DNA from: Xanthobacteraceae bacterium
GTDB lineage: Bacteria > Pseudomonadota > Alphaproteobacteria > Rhizobiales > Xanthobacteraceae
Reading direction: 5' to 3'
NCBI GenBank assembly: GCA_023954195.1
Contig: JAMLIK010000003.1
Location: forward strand, 310,001 to 374,000
DNA length: 64,000 bases
A program made the translations under genes and the position numbers. The notes beneath the pieces were generated by a model. That model did no database searches, was not told where the DNA came from, and was given only the letters and a program-made list of their open reading frames with translations. This document shows, piece after piece, positions 1-11,841 of the stretch (positions are counted from its first letter, which is position 1; every line of letters starts with the position of its first letter).

Positions 1-17
1 GACGCCTTTCAACGTAT

Positions 18-932
18 TCAAGTTTCCCGCGCCTCGCGCATCGGCTCCGCCATCACCGACGCGATCAGCTTGCCGAACTCGGTGAAATGGCGCGCGCGCG
101 GCGAACTGCGCCGCCACGCCAGGCCGATGGTGCGGCTCGGTTGCGGTTCGACGAAGCGCATCAGGCGGATGTCGCTGCGGCGGCATTCCAGCTGGATGCT
201 CATTTCCGGCAGTAGCGTCATTCCGAGGCCGTTCGACACCATCTGCACGATGGTCGAAAGGTTCGAGGCGCCGAAGGTGTCGATGTTGTCGGCGCGGCGC
301 AGGTTGCAGAACGCCAGCGCCTGGTCGCGCAGGCAGTGGCCTTCCTCAAGCAGCAGCAGCCGGTCCTGTTCCAGCAGTTCCGGAGTGGCGTGAATGCGAT
401 GGGTGATCTGCCGCGAGCCCGGCATCGCCAGCAGGAAGCGATCGTCGAACAGCGCCAGCGTCGCGATCTCGGGGGCGTCCACCGGCAGCGCCATCAGCAA
501 CAGGTCGAGCCCGCCGTCGTCGAGTTCGCCGATCAGATGGCGGGTCCGGGTCTCGCGCAGGTGCAGGTCGAGATCGGGATGGCGGTCGCGGATCACCGGC
601 AGCAGCACCGGCAACACATAAGGCGCCACCGAGGGAATCACCCCGAGACGCAGCGGGCCGGCCAGCGTGTCGCCCTGGGCGCGCGCCGCATCGACGATGT
701 CGCGGGCGCCGGCGAGGACGCCGGCCCCCCGCGCGGCGATATCGAGCCCGGCCTTGGTCAGCATCACCCGGCCGCGGCTGCGCTCGATCAGCTTAACGCC
801 GAGCGTCCGCTCCAGCTCCTGTATTTGCATTGACAGGGCCGGCTGGGTCACGGCGCATTGCTCGGCGGCCTTGCCGAAATGGCGGGTGCGCGCCACCGCG
901 TCGAAATAACGCAATTGTTTCAAGGACAGCAT
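18..932 (-). CDS. oxyR: Hydrogen peroxide-sensing LysR-family activator OxyR
   Basis: LysR-type regulator of about 304 residues, divergent from katG. The N-terminal helix-turn-helix (about residues 5-62, LKQLRYFDAVA...) is followed by a substrate/redox domain. The OxyR hallmark is visible: two cysteines nine residues apart in EEGHCLRDQALAFC (about Cys200 and Cys209), matching the E. coli Cys199/Cys208 switch spacing. In the family, peroxide forms a disulfide here and turns on catalase genes. I chose the ATG at 932 (MLSLKQLRYF). A TTG three codons upstream is in frame, but the LysR family usually starts this close to the LKQLRYF segment. Its position beside katG supports the assignment. Confidence 0.93.
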   Translation of the reverse strand: MLSLKQLRYFDAVARTRHFGKAAEQCAVTQPALSMQIQELERTLGVKLIERSRGRVMLTKAGLDIAARGAGVLAGARDIVDAARAQGDTLAGPLRLGVIPSVAPYVLPVLLPVIRDRHPDLDLHLRETRTRHLIGELDDGGLDLLLMALPVDAPEIATLALFDDRFLLAMPGSRQITHRIHATPELLEQDRLLLLEEGHCLRDQALAFCNLRRADNIDTFGASNLSTIVQMVSNGLGMTLLPEMSIQLECRRSDIRLMRFVEPQPSRTIGLAWRRSSPRARHFTEFGKLIASVMAEPMREARET

Positions 933-3518
<2,586 letters not shown>

Positions 3519-3543
3519 TCGATCCTCGGGATTTTGCGACCGA

Positions 3544-3577
3544 AGCCGCGGTGGGTCCCCCCGCCGCGGCTTTTTTT
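3544..3577 (+). terminator. Rho-independent terminator of katG
   Basis: AGCCGCGG and CCGCGGCT arms form an eight-base-pair GC-rich stem, directly followed by a run of seven T residues, 25 bases after the katG stop. Confidence 0.88.
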
Positions 3578-3788
3578 GCCGGCATCCCGCGCACGCGGCT
3601 CTGCCAAGCGCCGGGCAGCCTTCCAAAACACGCCGCGAGGGCGTATTCTATCGGTATGACAGTGGAATCTTGATTGGGCGGCGGGCTTCTGCCGGCCGCG
3701 ACACTCTGCTAGGTTCCTGAACCGTACCCAACCGCAGCCAATGCCACCATCATCTGGTTTCGGGAGCGCCCGCAACCACGGAGGACCG

Positions 3789-4796
3789 ATGACCGCCGCC
3801 ATCACCAAAGCGCAACAATCCGGGCCCGCGCCCACCGGCATTCCCGACATGAAGGTCTCGGTTCGGCAGGTCTTCGGCATCGACAGCGATCTCGAAGTTC
3901 CGGCTTTCTCCGAAACCGACCCGCATGTGCCGGACGTCGATCCGGATTACCGCTTCGACCGGCCGACCACGATGGCCATTCTCGCCGGCTTCGCCCACAA
4001 CCGCCGCGTCATGATTACCGGCTATCACGGCACCGGCAAGTCGACCCACATCGAGCAGGTGGCGGCGCGGCTGAACTGGCCCTGCGTCCGCGTCAACCTC
4101 GACAGCCACATCAGCCGGATCGATCTGGTCGGCAAGGATGCCATCGTCATCAAGGACGGCAAGCAGGTCACCGAGTTTCGCGACGGCATCCTGCCATGGG
4201 CGCTCCAGCACAACGTCGCCTTGGTGTTCGACGAATACGACGCTGGCCGCCCCGACGTGATGTTCGTGATCCAGCGCGTGCTGGAAGTCTCCGGCCGCCT
4301 GACGCTGCTCGACCAGAACAAGGTGATCCGGCCGCATCCCTCGTTCCGGCTGTTCGCCACCGCCAACACCGTCGGCCTCGGCGACACCTCCGGCCTCTAT
4401 CACGGCACCCAGCAGATCAACCAGGGTCAGATGGACCGCTGGTCGATCGTCACCACGCTGAACTATCTGGCGCATGACGAGGAAGTCGAGATCGTGCTGG
4501 CCAAGGCCAAGCATTATCGCACGGCGGAGGGCCGCGACATCGTCAACAAGATGGTGCGGCTCGCCGATCTCACCCGCAACGCCTTCGCCAACGGCGATCT
4601 CTCCACGGTGATGAGCCCGCGCACGGTGATTACATGGGCCGAGAACGCGGAGATCTTCGGCGATCAGGCGTTCGCGTTCCGCGTCACCTTCCTCAACAAG
4701 TGCGACGAGCTGGAGCGGCCGCTGGTGGCCGAGTTCTATCAGCGCTGCTTCAACGTCGAGCTGTCGGAATCGTCGCTTAACGTGGCGCTGAGCTGA
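3789..4796 (+). CDS. cobS: Cobaltochelatase AAA+ subunit CobS
   Basis: AAA+ ATPase of 335 residues that works with CobT and CobN to insert cobalt into hydrogenobyrinate diamide in aerobic cobalamin synthesis. Walker A is GYHGTGKST (residues 78-86) and Walker B is LVFDEYD. The N-terminal [18 protein letters not shown] segment is typical of CobS. The ATG at 3789 is preceded by GGAGG at the right distance; an upstream in-frame ATG at 3741 lacks such a site. cobT follows on the same strand after about 160 bases that contain a dyad repeat. No cobalamin riboswitch core was recognisable upstream. Confidence 0.95.
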   Translation: MTAAITKAQQSGPAPTGIPDMKVSVRQVFGIDSDLEVPAFSETDPHVPDVDPDYRFDRPTTMAILAGFAHNRRVMITGYHGTGKSTHIEQVAARLNWPCVRVNLDSHISRIDLVGKDAIVIKDGKQVTEFRDGILPWALQHNVALVFDEYDAGRPDVMFVIQRVLEVSGRLTLLDQNKVIRPHPSFRLFATANTVGLGDTSGLYHGTQQINQGQMDRWSIVTTLNYLAHDEEVEIVLAKAKHYRTAEGRDIVNKMVRLADLTRNAFANGDLSTVMSPRTVITWAENAEIFGDQAFAFRVTFLNKCDELERPLVAEFYQRCFNVELSESSLNVALS

Positions 4797-4810
4797 AGTC
4801 GCATGCACGG

Positions 4811-4943
4811 CGTCGTCGCCGCGCGGGCGGGGACCCAGACTCCCGAACGCTGCGGGTAAGAGTTGGCGTTGAGGCAGGCGACCGGGAGATTTCGGATAAA
4901 ACGACCGTTGGTGGTTATGGGTCCCCGCCTGCGCGGGGACGAC
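4811..4943. repeat. Dyad repeat family A, copy 1 (within cobS-cobT)
   Basis: The left arm begins CGTCGTCGCCGCGC and ends GGGGACCCA. The right arm reads TATGGGTCCCCGCC and ends GGGGACGAC, so the whole is a large inverted repeat filling the cobS-cobT gap. Related copies lie at 6882-6996, 16137-16393 and 58651-58785. It may act as an RNA hairpin between the two genes. Confidence 0.75.
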
Positions 4944-4959
4944 CCGCGGAAAGGCTGCG

Positions 4960-6876
4960 ATGAGCACACCACCGAGCAACAAATTCCGCACCGGGCCGAA
5001 GGAGGCTCCCGCCGAGCCGTTCAAGCGCGCGGTCGCCTCCTGCCTGCGCGCCATCGCCAAAACGCCAGAGCTTGAGGTGACGTTCGCGGCCGAGCGGCCC
5101 GGCGTCGCGCCCGGCAAGGCGCGGTTGCCGGAGCCCTCGCGAAAACTGTCGAAGCGCGACGCCGCCATCGTGCGCGGCCACGCCGACGCCGTCGCGCTGA
5201 AACTCGCCTGTCACGACCCCAAGGTGCATCGCAAGCTGATGCCGGGCAATCCGCAGGCGCGCGGCGTGTTCGATGCGATGGAGCAAGCCCGCGTCGAGGC
5301 GATCGGCGCGCGGCGCATGGCGGGGGTGGCGAGGAACCTGACCGCGATGCTCGACGATCACTTCCATCGCGGCAAGTTCGACGAGATCACCGACCGCGCC
5401 GACGCGCCGCTGGCGGATGCGCTGGCGATGCTGGTGCGCGAGCGCCTCACCGGCCTGCCGCCGCCCGAGGCCGCGCGCAAGGTGGTCGATCTGTGGCGGC
5501 CGCTGCTGGAGGACAAGATCGGCGCGCGGCTCGACCGGCTCGATCGCCTCACCGAGGATCAGGCTCGGTTCGGCGACGCGGTGCACGACCTGCTGCACGA
5601 TCTCGATCTCGGCGACGACCGCGATGCCGACGCCGAGGAAGACGAGAACCAGGACGAGAACAAGGAGGGCGAGAACGACCAGTCCGGCTCGGACGGCGCG
5701 CCCGACAGCGACTCCGCGCAGGAGATGAGCGCCGAGCAGGCGGAAGCCTCGACCGACGAGATGTCCGACGCCGCGATGGAGAGCGCGCAGGCGTCCGCCA
5801 GCGACTCGTTCGATGACGAGGAACTGGGCGACGACGAGACGCCGGGGGAAGCGACGCGGCCACAGGGGCGCGGCGGCAACGAGCCGCGCGGCCCGGAATA
5901 TCACGCCTTCGCGCCGAAGTTCGACGAGGTGGTGGCGGCGGAAGATCTCTGCGACCACGACGAACTGGAGCGGCTGCGCAGCTACCTCGACAAGCAGCTC
6001 GCGCATTTGCAGGGCATCGTCGCGCGGCTCGCCAACCGCCTGCAACGCCGCCTGATGGCGCAGCAGAACCGCGCCTGGGAGTTCGACCTCGAGGAAGGCA
6101 TTCTCGATCCGGCGCGGCTGTCGCGCGTGGTCACCGATCCGCACCAGCCGCTGTCGTTCAAGCATGAGAAGGACGCCACCTTCCGCGACACCGTGGTGAC
6201 CTTGCTGCTCGACAATTCCGGCTCGATGCGCGGCCGGCCGATCACCGTGGCGGCGACCTGCGCCGATATTTTGGCGCGCACGCTGGAGCGCTGCGGCGTC
6301 AAGGTGGAAATCCTCGGCTTCACCACGCGGGCGTGGAAGGGCGGGCAATCGCGCGAGGCGTGGCTCGCCGCCGGCAAGCCAGCCAATCCCGGCCGCCTCA
6401 ACGACCTGCGCCACATCATCTACAAGTCGGCGGATGCACCGTGGCGGCGCGCGCGCAAAAATCTCGGGCTGATGATGCGCGAGGGCTTGTTGAAGGAGAA
6501 CATCGACGGCGAGGCGCTGGATTGGGCGCACAAGCGGCTGCTCGGGCGGCCCGAACAGCGCAAGATCCTGATGATGATTTCGGACGGCGCGCCGGTGGAC
6601 GACTCGACGCTGTCGGTCAACGCCGGCAATTATCTCGAACGGCACCTGCGCTTTATCATCGAGGAGATCGAGACGCGCTCGCCGGTCGAACTGATCGCCA
6701 TCGGCATCGGCCACGACGTGACGCGCTACTACCGCCGCGCGGTGACCATCGTCGACGCGGAGGAACTCGGCGGCGCGATCACCGAAAAACTCGCCGAACT
6801 GTTCAGCGAAACCCACGACGCCCCCGCGCCGTCGCACGGCCGTGGCGCGCGTTCGCGCCGCCGGCTGCATTCGTAG
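4960..6876 (+). CDS. cobT: Cobaltochelatase subunit CobT
   Basis: Protein of 638 residues, second chelatase subunit forming a ring complex with CobS. The N-terminal part (1-210) is helical and basic. A long acidic linker (about 220-300) is rich in Asp, Glu and Ser. The C-terminal von Willebrand A domain carries the metal-binding MIDAS motif DNSGS at 418-422. The length and order match CobT of aerobic cobalamin producers. A GGAAAGG stretch lies just before the ATG. It shares its strand and function with cobS; cobN is not in the window. Confidence 0.95.
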   Translation: MSTPPSNKFRTGPKEAPAEPFKRAVASCLRAIAKTPELEVTFAAERPGVAPGKARLPEPSRKLSKRDAAIVRGHADAVALKLACHDPKVHRKLMPGNPQARGVFDAMEQARVEAIGARRMAGVARNLTAMLDDHFHRGKFDEITDRADAPLADALAMLVRERLTGLPPPEAARKVVDLWRPLLEDKIGARLDRLDRLTEDQARFGDAVHDLLHDLDLGDDRDADAEEDENQDENKEGENDQSGSDGAPDSDSAQEMSAEQAEASTDEMSDAAMESAQASASDSFDDEELGDDETPGEATRPQGRGGNEPRGPEYHAFAPKFDEVVAAEDLCDHDELERLRSYLDKQLAHLQGIVARLANRLQRRLMAQQNRAWEFDLEEGILDPARLSRVVTDPHQPLSFKHEKDATFRDTVVTLLLDNSGSMRGRPITVAATCADILARTLERCGVKVEILGFTTRAWKGGQSREAWLAAGKPANPGRLNDLRHIIYKSADAPWRRARKNLGLMMREGLLKENIDGEALDWAHKRLLGRPEQRKILMMISDGAPVDDSTLSVNAGNYLERHLRFIIEEIETRSPVELIAIGIGHDVTRYYRRAVTIVDAEELGGAITEKLAELFSETHDAPAPSHGRGARSRRRLHS

Positions 6877-6881
6877 CCATT

Positions 6882-6996
6882 CGTCGTCCCTGCGCAGGCA
6901 GGGACCCATACGCCGCAGCTTTTCGAGAAGCACTGGAGCCGTCGGCATCAATCATGAAAGTCGGTGGCTATGGGCCCCTGCCTGCGCAGGGGCGAC
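6882..6996. repeat. Dyad repeat family A, copy 2
   Basis: The left arm CGTCGTCCCTGCGC...GGGACCCATA and the right arm TATGGGCCCCTGCC...GGGGCGAC form a long inverted repeat directly after cobT. It overlaps the first codons of the next gene if the ATG at 6954 is used, which makes that start less certain. Confidence 0.75.
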
Positions 6997-8075
6997 CCGA
7001 GAAACAGGTCTTGCATCGTCGCGGCGCGGATGCGGGCGGGCGTGAGCCTTGGTTTCGTATATGGCGTCGCCATGTCGTTGCCATTGCCGCCGTGTTGCTA
7101 TTCGCCGCCCCTGCAGCCGCGCAAACGCTCAAATCCGCCACCGACAATCATCCGGTCTCGATCGATGTCCATGCCCTGCCGCTGGGCGGCTTCGATCTGC
7201 GCGATCGCTCGCATGTCCGGTTCGGCCGGTTGCGATTCCGTTCCGGCCTGGTGCTGACGTCGCCCTATGGCCGCTTTGGCGGGCTGTCGAGCCTGCGGCT
7301 CGACGCCGGCGGCGAGCGCTTCGTCGCCGCCAGCGACAAGGCCCGCTGGTTCACCGGGCGCATCGTCTATCGCGGCAAGGAAATGACTGGCCTTGCCGAC
7401 GTCGAAACCGTGCCGATGCTGGGCCCCGACGGCCGCACCTTGGCGGCGCATGGCTGGTACGACACCGAGTCGATGGCGCGCGCCGGCGACTGGATCTACG
7501 TCGGCATCGAGCGCGCCAACCGCATCGTGCGGTTCGATTTCGGCCGCTACGGCCTGCGCGCCCGCGCCGAGACGGTGCCGGCGCCCGCCGACATTCGCAA
7601 GCTGCCCTACAACGCCGGCCTTGAGGCGCTGGTGGCGGTGCCGAAGGGCCTGCCGCTCGCCGGCAGTCTGATCGCGATTTCGGAACGCGGCCTCGACGCC
7701 GCCGGCGACATCAAGGCGTATCTGATCGGCGGGCCGTCGCCGGGGCCGTTTTCGGTGCGCCGCACCGGTTCGTTCGACGTCAGCGACGCGGCGCTGCTGC
7801 CGGGTGGCGATCTGCTGCTGCTGGAGCGCAAGTTCACGCTGTTGTCCGGCATCGGCATCCGCATTCGCCGCATTCCGCTATTCGCCATTACCCCCGGCGC
7901 GACGGTCGACGGTCCCTCGATCTTCGATGCCGACCTCGGCCAGGAAATCGATAATTTCGAGGGGCTCGACGTTCATGTCACCGCCGAGGGCGAGACCGTG
8001 CTGACGCTGGTGTCCGACGATAATTTCCTGGCGATCCAGCGCACGCTGCTGCTGCAATTCACCCTGATCGAATGA
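6954..8075 (+). CDS. Secreted esterase-like activity of phytase family protein
   Basis: The C-terminal 320 residues match the bacterial 'esterase-like activity of phytase' family (PF13449 type). The repeated strand-rich segments (GLSSLRLD, DVETVPMLG, NFEGLDV, LTLVSDDNF) fit a beta-propeller fold. A hydrophobic signal-like segment RRHVVAIAAVLLFAAPAAAQ points to export. The start is uncertain: ATG at 6954 lies inside a repeat, and TTG at 7011 would give a more normal signal-peptide length. The substrate is unknown. It probably stands alone, since cobT upstream is functionally unrelated. Confidence 0.75.
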   Translation: MKVGGYGPLPAQGRPEKQVLHRRGADAGGREPWFRIWRRHVVAIAAVLLFAAPAAAQTLKSATDNHPVSIDVHALPLGGFDLRDRSHVRFGRLRFRSGLVLTSPYGRFGGLSSLRLDAGGERFVAASDKARWFTGRIVYRGKEMTGLADVETVPMLGPDGRTLAAHGWYDTESMARAGDWIYVGIERANRIVRFDFGRYGLRARAETVPAPADIRKLPYNAGLEALVAVPKGLPLAGSLIAISERGLDAAGDIKAYLIGGPSPGPFSVRRTGSFDVSDAALLPGGDLLLLERKFTLLSGIGIRIRRIPLFAITPGATVDGPSIFDADLGQEIDNFEGLDVHVTAEGETVLTLVSDDNFLAIQRTLLLQFTLIE

Positions 8076-8153
8076 TCGCGCCCGACCTCGGCTGGCCATC
8101 GCGCCGACGCCGGCTTATCTATTCTCTTGCTTGAATCTCATTATCGCAGGCCC

Positions 8154-9419
8154 ATGCTCATGAATTCCGTTTCCAGCAATGTTTCCGCCGCCGTCGATCC
8201 GGTGAAGCTCGATCGGCTCGCCGAAGTCGCCATCAAGGTCGGCTTGCAGCTCCAGCCGGGGCAGGACCTGTTCCTCACCGCGCCGGCGAGCGCGCTGCCG
8301 CTGGTGCGGCGTATCGTCGAGCACGCCTACAAGGCCGGCGCGGGACTGGTGACGCCGATGCTGTCGGACGAGGAGGTGACGCTGGCGCGCTATCGTTTCG
8401 CGCGCGACGACAGTTTCGACCGCGCGCCGGGTTGGCTCTATGACGGCGTCGCCAAGGCGTTCGACGCCAACACCGCGCGGCTCGCCGTGGTCGGCGACGA
8501 TCCGATGCTGTTGTCGGGCGAGGATCCGGCCAAGGTGGCGCGCGCCAGCAAGGCCAACGCGATGGCCTATCAGCCGGCGCTGTCGCGGATCACCGGTTTC
8601 GACGTCAACTGGAACATTGTCGCCTATCCGGGTGCGTCATGGGCGAAGCTGGTGTTTCCGAACGACGATGAGGCCACGGCGGTCGGCAAGCTGGCCGACG
8701 CCATCTTCAAGGCGTCGCGGGTCGATAGCCCCGATCCGGTCGTGGCCTGGGCCGCGCACAACGCCGCGCTGAAAACCCGCACCGACTGGCTCAACGGCCA
8801 GCGCTTCCATGCGCTGCATTACTCAGGCCCCGGCACCGACCTGACCATCGGGCTTGCGGACGGCCACGAATGGGTCGGCGGCGCCTCCATCGCCAAGAAC
8901 GGCATCGTCTGCAACCCGAACATTCCGACCGAGGAGGTGTTCACCACGCCGCACGCGCTGCGCGTCGAGGGCCGGGTGCGCAGCACCAAGCCGCTGTCCC
9001 ACCAAGGCACTTTGATCGAGGACATCGCGGTGCGGTTCGAGGGCGGCCGCATCACCGAGGCCACCGCCTCGCGCGGCGCCGAGGTGCTGAACAAGGTGCT
9101 CGACACCGACGAGGGCGCGCGGCGGCTCGGCGAGGTGGCCCTGGTGCCGCATTCGTCGCCGATCTCGGCCAGCAACATCCTGTTCTACAACACATTATTT
9201 GATGAGAACGCCTCCTGCCACATCGCCCTCGGCCAGTGCTATTCGAAGTGTTTCGTCGACGGCGACAAGCTGACGCCGGAGCAGATCGCCGCCCAGGGCG
9301 GCAACAAGAGCTTCATCCATATCGACTGGATGATCGGCTCCGGCCAGATCGACATCGACGGCCTCCACGCCGACGGCCGCCGGGTGCCGGTGTTCCGCAA
9401 GGGCGAGTGGGCGGCCTGA
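8154..9419 (+). CDS. M29-family (AmpS/PepS-type) metalloaminopeptidase
   Basis: Protein of about 421 residues resembling thermophilic aminopeptidase T/AmpS (peptidase family M29). These enzymes use two metal ions to remove N-terminal residues from peptides in the cytoplasm. Conserved segments visible are GTDLTIGLADGHEW, NIPTEEVFTTP, the metal-site stretches ending EVALVPHSSPIS and ENASCHIALGQCY, and FIHIDWMIGSG near the C terminus. No signal peptide is seen. The start could be ATG 8154 or ATG 8160 two codons later. Confidence 0.9.
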   Translation: MLMNSVSSNVSAAVDPVKLDRLAEVAIKVGLQLQPGQDLFLTAPASALPLVRRIVEHAYKAGAGLVTPMLSDEEVTLARYRFARDDSFDRAPGWLYDGVAKAFDANTARLAVVGDDPMLLSGEDPAKVARASKANAMAYQPALSRITGFDVNWNIVAYPGASWAKLVFPNDDEATAVGKLADAIFKASRVDSPDPVVAWAAHNAALKTRTDWLNGQRFHALHYSGPGTDLTIGLADGHEWVGGASIAKNGIVCNPNIPTEEVFTTPHALRVEGRVRSTKPLSHQGTLIEDIAVRFEGGRITEATASRGAEVLNKVLDTDEGARRLGEVALVPHSSPISASNILFYNTLFDENASCHIALGQCYSKCFVDGDKLTPEQIAAQGGNKSFIHIDWMIGSGQIDIDGLHADGRRVPVFRKGEWAA

Positions 9420-9641
9420 CCTTCGCCTGCCGGAAGAATTTGGAGTTTAATCCGCGTTTAACCAAAGTCCGCCTTAATAAAGCTCTCCTCGCCCTGTCGG
9501 ATGGCAAGCGCCGGGAGCGCGGCGTTTGCGGTCATTGGGGTTCTCAAGGGGACCGCCGGACTAGGCGAACCCGGCGAAATTTGGTAAACAGGACCCAGCT
9601 TGGTTCGGGGTCCGATTGGAACCAGACTGGAATCGGGGCGG

Positions 9642-11066
9642 ATGAAGGATCAGAACGGCAGGCAAGCCTCGCCCGTGGGCATGCGGCGCGAGCCTTCCCG
9701 GCAGGACCGTGCGGGACAACTCCCGTCGCGGCGTTTGTCGGCGCCAAATTCGTTGCTATCAGGTTCGCCGGCATCGGGTTCTCCGGCATCAGGTTCTCCG
9801 GTGCCGAGGCATGATTTCGTCGAGCGTGCATTCGCCGATCGCGCGCCGCCGCGCCGGCCGGCATCTTCGCCCGCTTCATTGCCGCACTCCGCGCAGCGGC
9901 ACGCTTCGCCGAAATCCGTCCGTTCTCACGAAGTCAGATCTCACGAGATCCCCGCTCGCGAAGTTTCGTCGCGGCAGGCTTCGACATCTCAGGCGGGCAA
10001 GGCCCAAGCGCCGGCTCGCAACGGGGCGGTCCGTAAAGCCCCCGCGCGCAAGGCCCCCGCGCCGAAATTTTCTGCGAAGGTTGTCGGGCATACCGCGTTC
10101 GTGGGATGCGCGCTGGCGTTTTTCGGCTTTGCCCTGGTCCATCAGTCCGGCGCCGATGCCAGCGTCGCCACCCCTCAAACCGCAGGCGCGGAAACCACGA
10201 GTGTCGAGGCGGCCGCACCGCGCCACGACCGGCGCGGCAGCGGCTACGCCGCCATGCTCGATCCTGGCTATTCGCTCGGCGGACAGCCTTCGACCTTCTC
10301 CGACGCCGCGCCGCGCGGCGCGCGGCTGCAACTCGCCAGCCTGAGCGTTCCGGAGGCGCCGCCGGCGGTGGCTCCGGTCGAGCCGATGTTGCCGCCGCCG
10401 CAAGCCGCCGTGCCAGCGCCGCATCCCGAGACGCCGCCAGTCGCCAGCGTGCCGCTGCCGATGCCGCGTCCGGCCGCGGCAAAGACCGCCGGGGCCAGCG
10501 GCCCGTCGGCCGATGAGGTCGCCCAGCCCAACCGCTCGGTGGCGCTCGCCACGCCGGCCACCGGCGAGGATTCGATCTTCAAGAAGCTGTTCGGCGTGCT
10601 TCAGGGCAAGGGCACGACGCTGGCCTTCGCCTCTCCCGACGGCGGCGTGCTGAGCGACGGCAGCGCCATCACGCCCGGCAAGTACGACCGCTACACCGCC
10701 GTCTATGACATTTCCGCCAAGACCGTCTACATGCCGGACGGCCGCAAGCTGGAGGCCCATTCCGGCCTCGGCAACCGTCTCGACGACCCGCGCTTCGTGC
10801 ACGAGCGGATGCGCGGCGCGACGCCGCCGCACCTTTACGACCTGACCTGGCGCGAAAAACTGTTCCACGGCGTGCGCGCCATCCGCCTGACGCCGGTGGG
10901 CGGCAACGGCAGCATCTACGGCCGCACCGGCCTGCTGGCGCATACCTACATGCTCGGCCCCAACGGCGATTCCAACGGCTGCGTGTCGTTCAAGGACTAC
11001 AACGCTTTCATCAAGGCGTTCGAGAGCGGGCAGATCAAGCGCCTGGCGGTGGTCGCCAAGCTCTGA
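9642..11066 (+). CDS. DUF2778 (Tlde1-like) L,D-transpeptidase-fold protein with repetitive N-terminus
   Basis: Protein of about 474 residues. The last 150 residues form a DUF2778/Tlde1-type domain with His434 and Cys447 in HTYMLGPNGDSNGCV, the His/Cys pair used by L,D-transpeptidase folds on peptidoglycan. In front are a single membrane segment (VVGHTAFVGCALAFFGFALV, about residue 150) and a Pro/Ala-rich periplasmic stalk. The first 130 residues are low complexity, with short repeats such as SGSPASGSPASGSP and KAPARKAPAPK. This suggests a membrane-anchored cell-wall enzyme rather than a free secreted effector. No type VI genes are nearby. The ATG at 9642 follows a GGGGCGG stretch. Confidence 0.8.
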   Translation: MKDQNGRQASPVGMRREPSRQDRAGQLPSRRLSAPNSLLSGSPASGSPASGSPVPRHDFVERAFADRAPPRRPASSPASLPHSAQRHASPKSVRSHEVRSHEIPAREVSSRQASTSQAGKAQAPARNGAVRKAPARKAPAPKFSAKVVGHTAFVGCALAFFGFALVHQSGADASVATPQTAGAETTSVEAAAPRHDRRGSGYAAMLDPGYSLGGQPSTFSDAAPRGARLQLASLSVPEAPPAVAPVEPMLPPPQAAVPAPHPETPPVASVPLPMPRPAAAKTAGASGPSADEVAQPNRSVALATPATGEDSIFKKLFGVLQGKGTTLAFASPDGGVLSDGSAITPGKYDRYTAVYDISAKTVYMPDGRKLEAHSGLGNRLDDPRFVHERMRGATPPHLYDLTWREKLFHGVRAIRLTPVGGNGSIYGRTGLLAHTYMLGPNGDSNGCVSFKDYNAFIKAFESGQIKRLAVVAKL

Positions 11067-11090
11067 TCCGTTTCAGGGCCGGGCTGACTT

Positions 11091-11123
11091 TTGATGGATG
11101 CGCGGATCAAGTCCGCGCAGGAC
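11091..11123. repeat. Half copy of dyad repeat family B
   Basis: Contains TGGATGCGCGGATCAAG and TCCGCGCAGGAC, one half of the repeat seen complete at 19546-19622, 24620-24719 and 62427-62514. It lies between two convergent genes. Confidence 0.6.
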
Positions 11124-11160
11124 GCTTGTTGATGATGTTCTGTCAAAGGCGAAAAAACCT

Positions 11161-11841
11161 CTAACGACACCGCGCGGCGGCGATGGCGTGCATGCGGCTG
11201 TCGCCGAGGACATGCGCGGTGAAGGCGAGCGACTGGAAGATCGCGGCGAACGCCAGATCGCGAATGCTCAATCCGCCGGTATAAGCGCCGAACGCCGGCA
11301 TCACCGCGCGTGCGCCGTCGCAGGCGAAGCAGCGCCGCTCCACCGAGCGGCCGCGCCGCGACACCCGCGCCTTCGGATGCAGATGGCCGGCGATCTCGCC
11401 GACGGCGCCGGTCGGCTCATGGCGAAACACCAGCGCGCCGATGGCGACCTCGCTGGCGACGCAGCCGCCGAGGTCGTCCGGCAGGTCGGGGTCGTGATTG
11501 CCGACGATCCAGATCCAGTCCCGCCCGCTTTGCAGTCTCGCGAGGGCGGCGCGATGATCGGACGACAGCCGTTGATGCGCATCGCGATCGTGAAAACTGT
11601 CACCGAGCGCGATCACCGCGCGCGGCTGGTAGCGTGCGATCACCGCATCGAGCCGCGCCAGGGTTTCGGTCGTGTCGTAGGGCGGCAGCAGCACGCCGCG
11701 CAAGGCGAAGCTGGAGCCCTTTTCCAGATGCAGGTCGGACACCACCAGCAGGCGCTCGGCGTCCCAATACAGCGCGCCCGAAAGATCGGCGGTCAGGCTT
11801 TCGCCGGCGACGCTCATGTCAGCGATGTGCGTCCCGTTCAC
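11161..11841 (-). CDS. pdeM: Ligase-associated DNA damage response endonuclease PdeM
   Basis: Calcineurin-like metallophosphoesterase of 226 residues. The metal-binding motifs appear in order: SDLHLEKG, GDSFHD, GNHD and GHLHPKA. Members of this family sit next to Lhr-type helicases and act as DNA repair nucleases. The GTG start at 11841 overlaps the TGA stop of lhr (GTGA), indicating translational coupling in an lhr-pdeM operon. The DNA ligase and exonuclease often found with this pair are not present here. Confidence 0.9.
   Translation of the reverse strand: MNGTHIADMSVAGESLTADLSGALYWDAERLLVVSDLHLEKGSSFALRGVLLPPYDTTETLARLDAVIARYQPRAVIALGDSFHDRDAHQRLSSDHRAALARLQSGRDWIWIVGNHDPDLPDDLGGCVASEVAIGALVFRHEPTGAVGEIAGHLHPKARVSRRGRSVERRCFACDGARAVMPAFGAYTGGLSIRDLAFAAIFQSLAFTAHVLGDSRMHAIAAARCR

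Noticed and set aside
3600-3788. Cobalamin riboswitch upstream of cobS
   Set aside because: No clear B12-box (GCCACTG-type) core or matching stems were found in this stretch.
4811-4943. CRISPR array or phage attachment site from repeated GC-rich units
   Set aside because: The units are inverted pairs scattered singly through the window, without regular spacers and without cas genes or an integrase.
9642-11066. Type VI secretion effector locus
   Set aside because: The domain is Tlde1-like, but there are no secretion, chaperone or immunity genes nearby, and a membrane anchor makes export as an effector unlikely.
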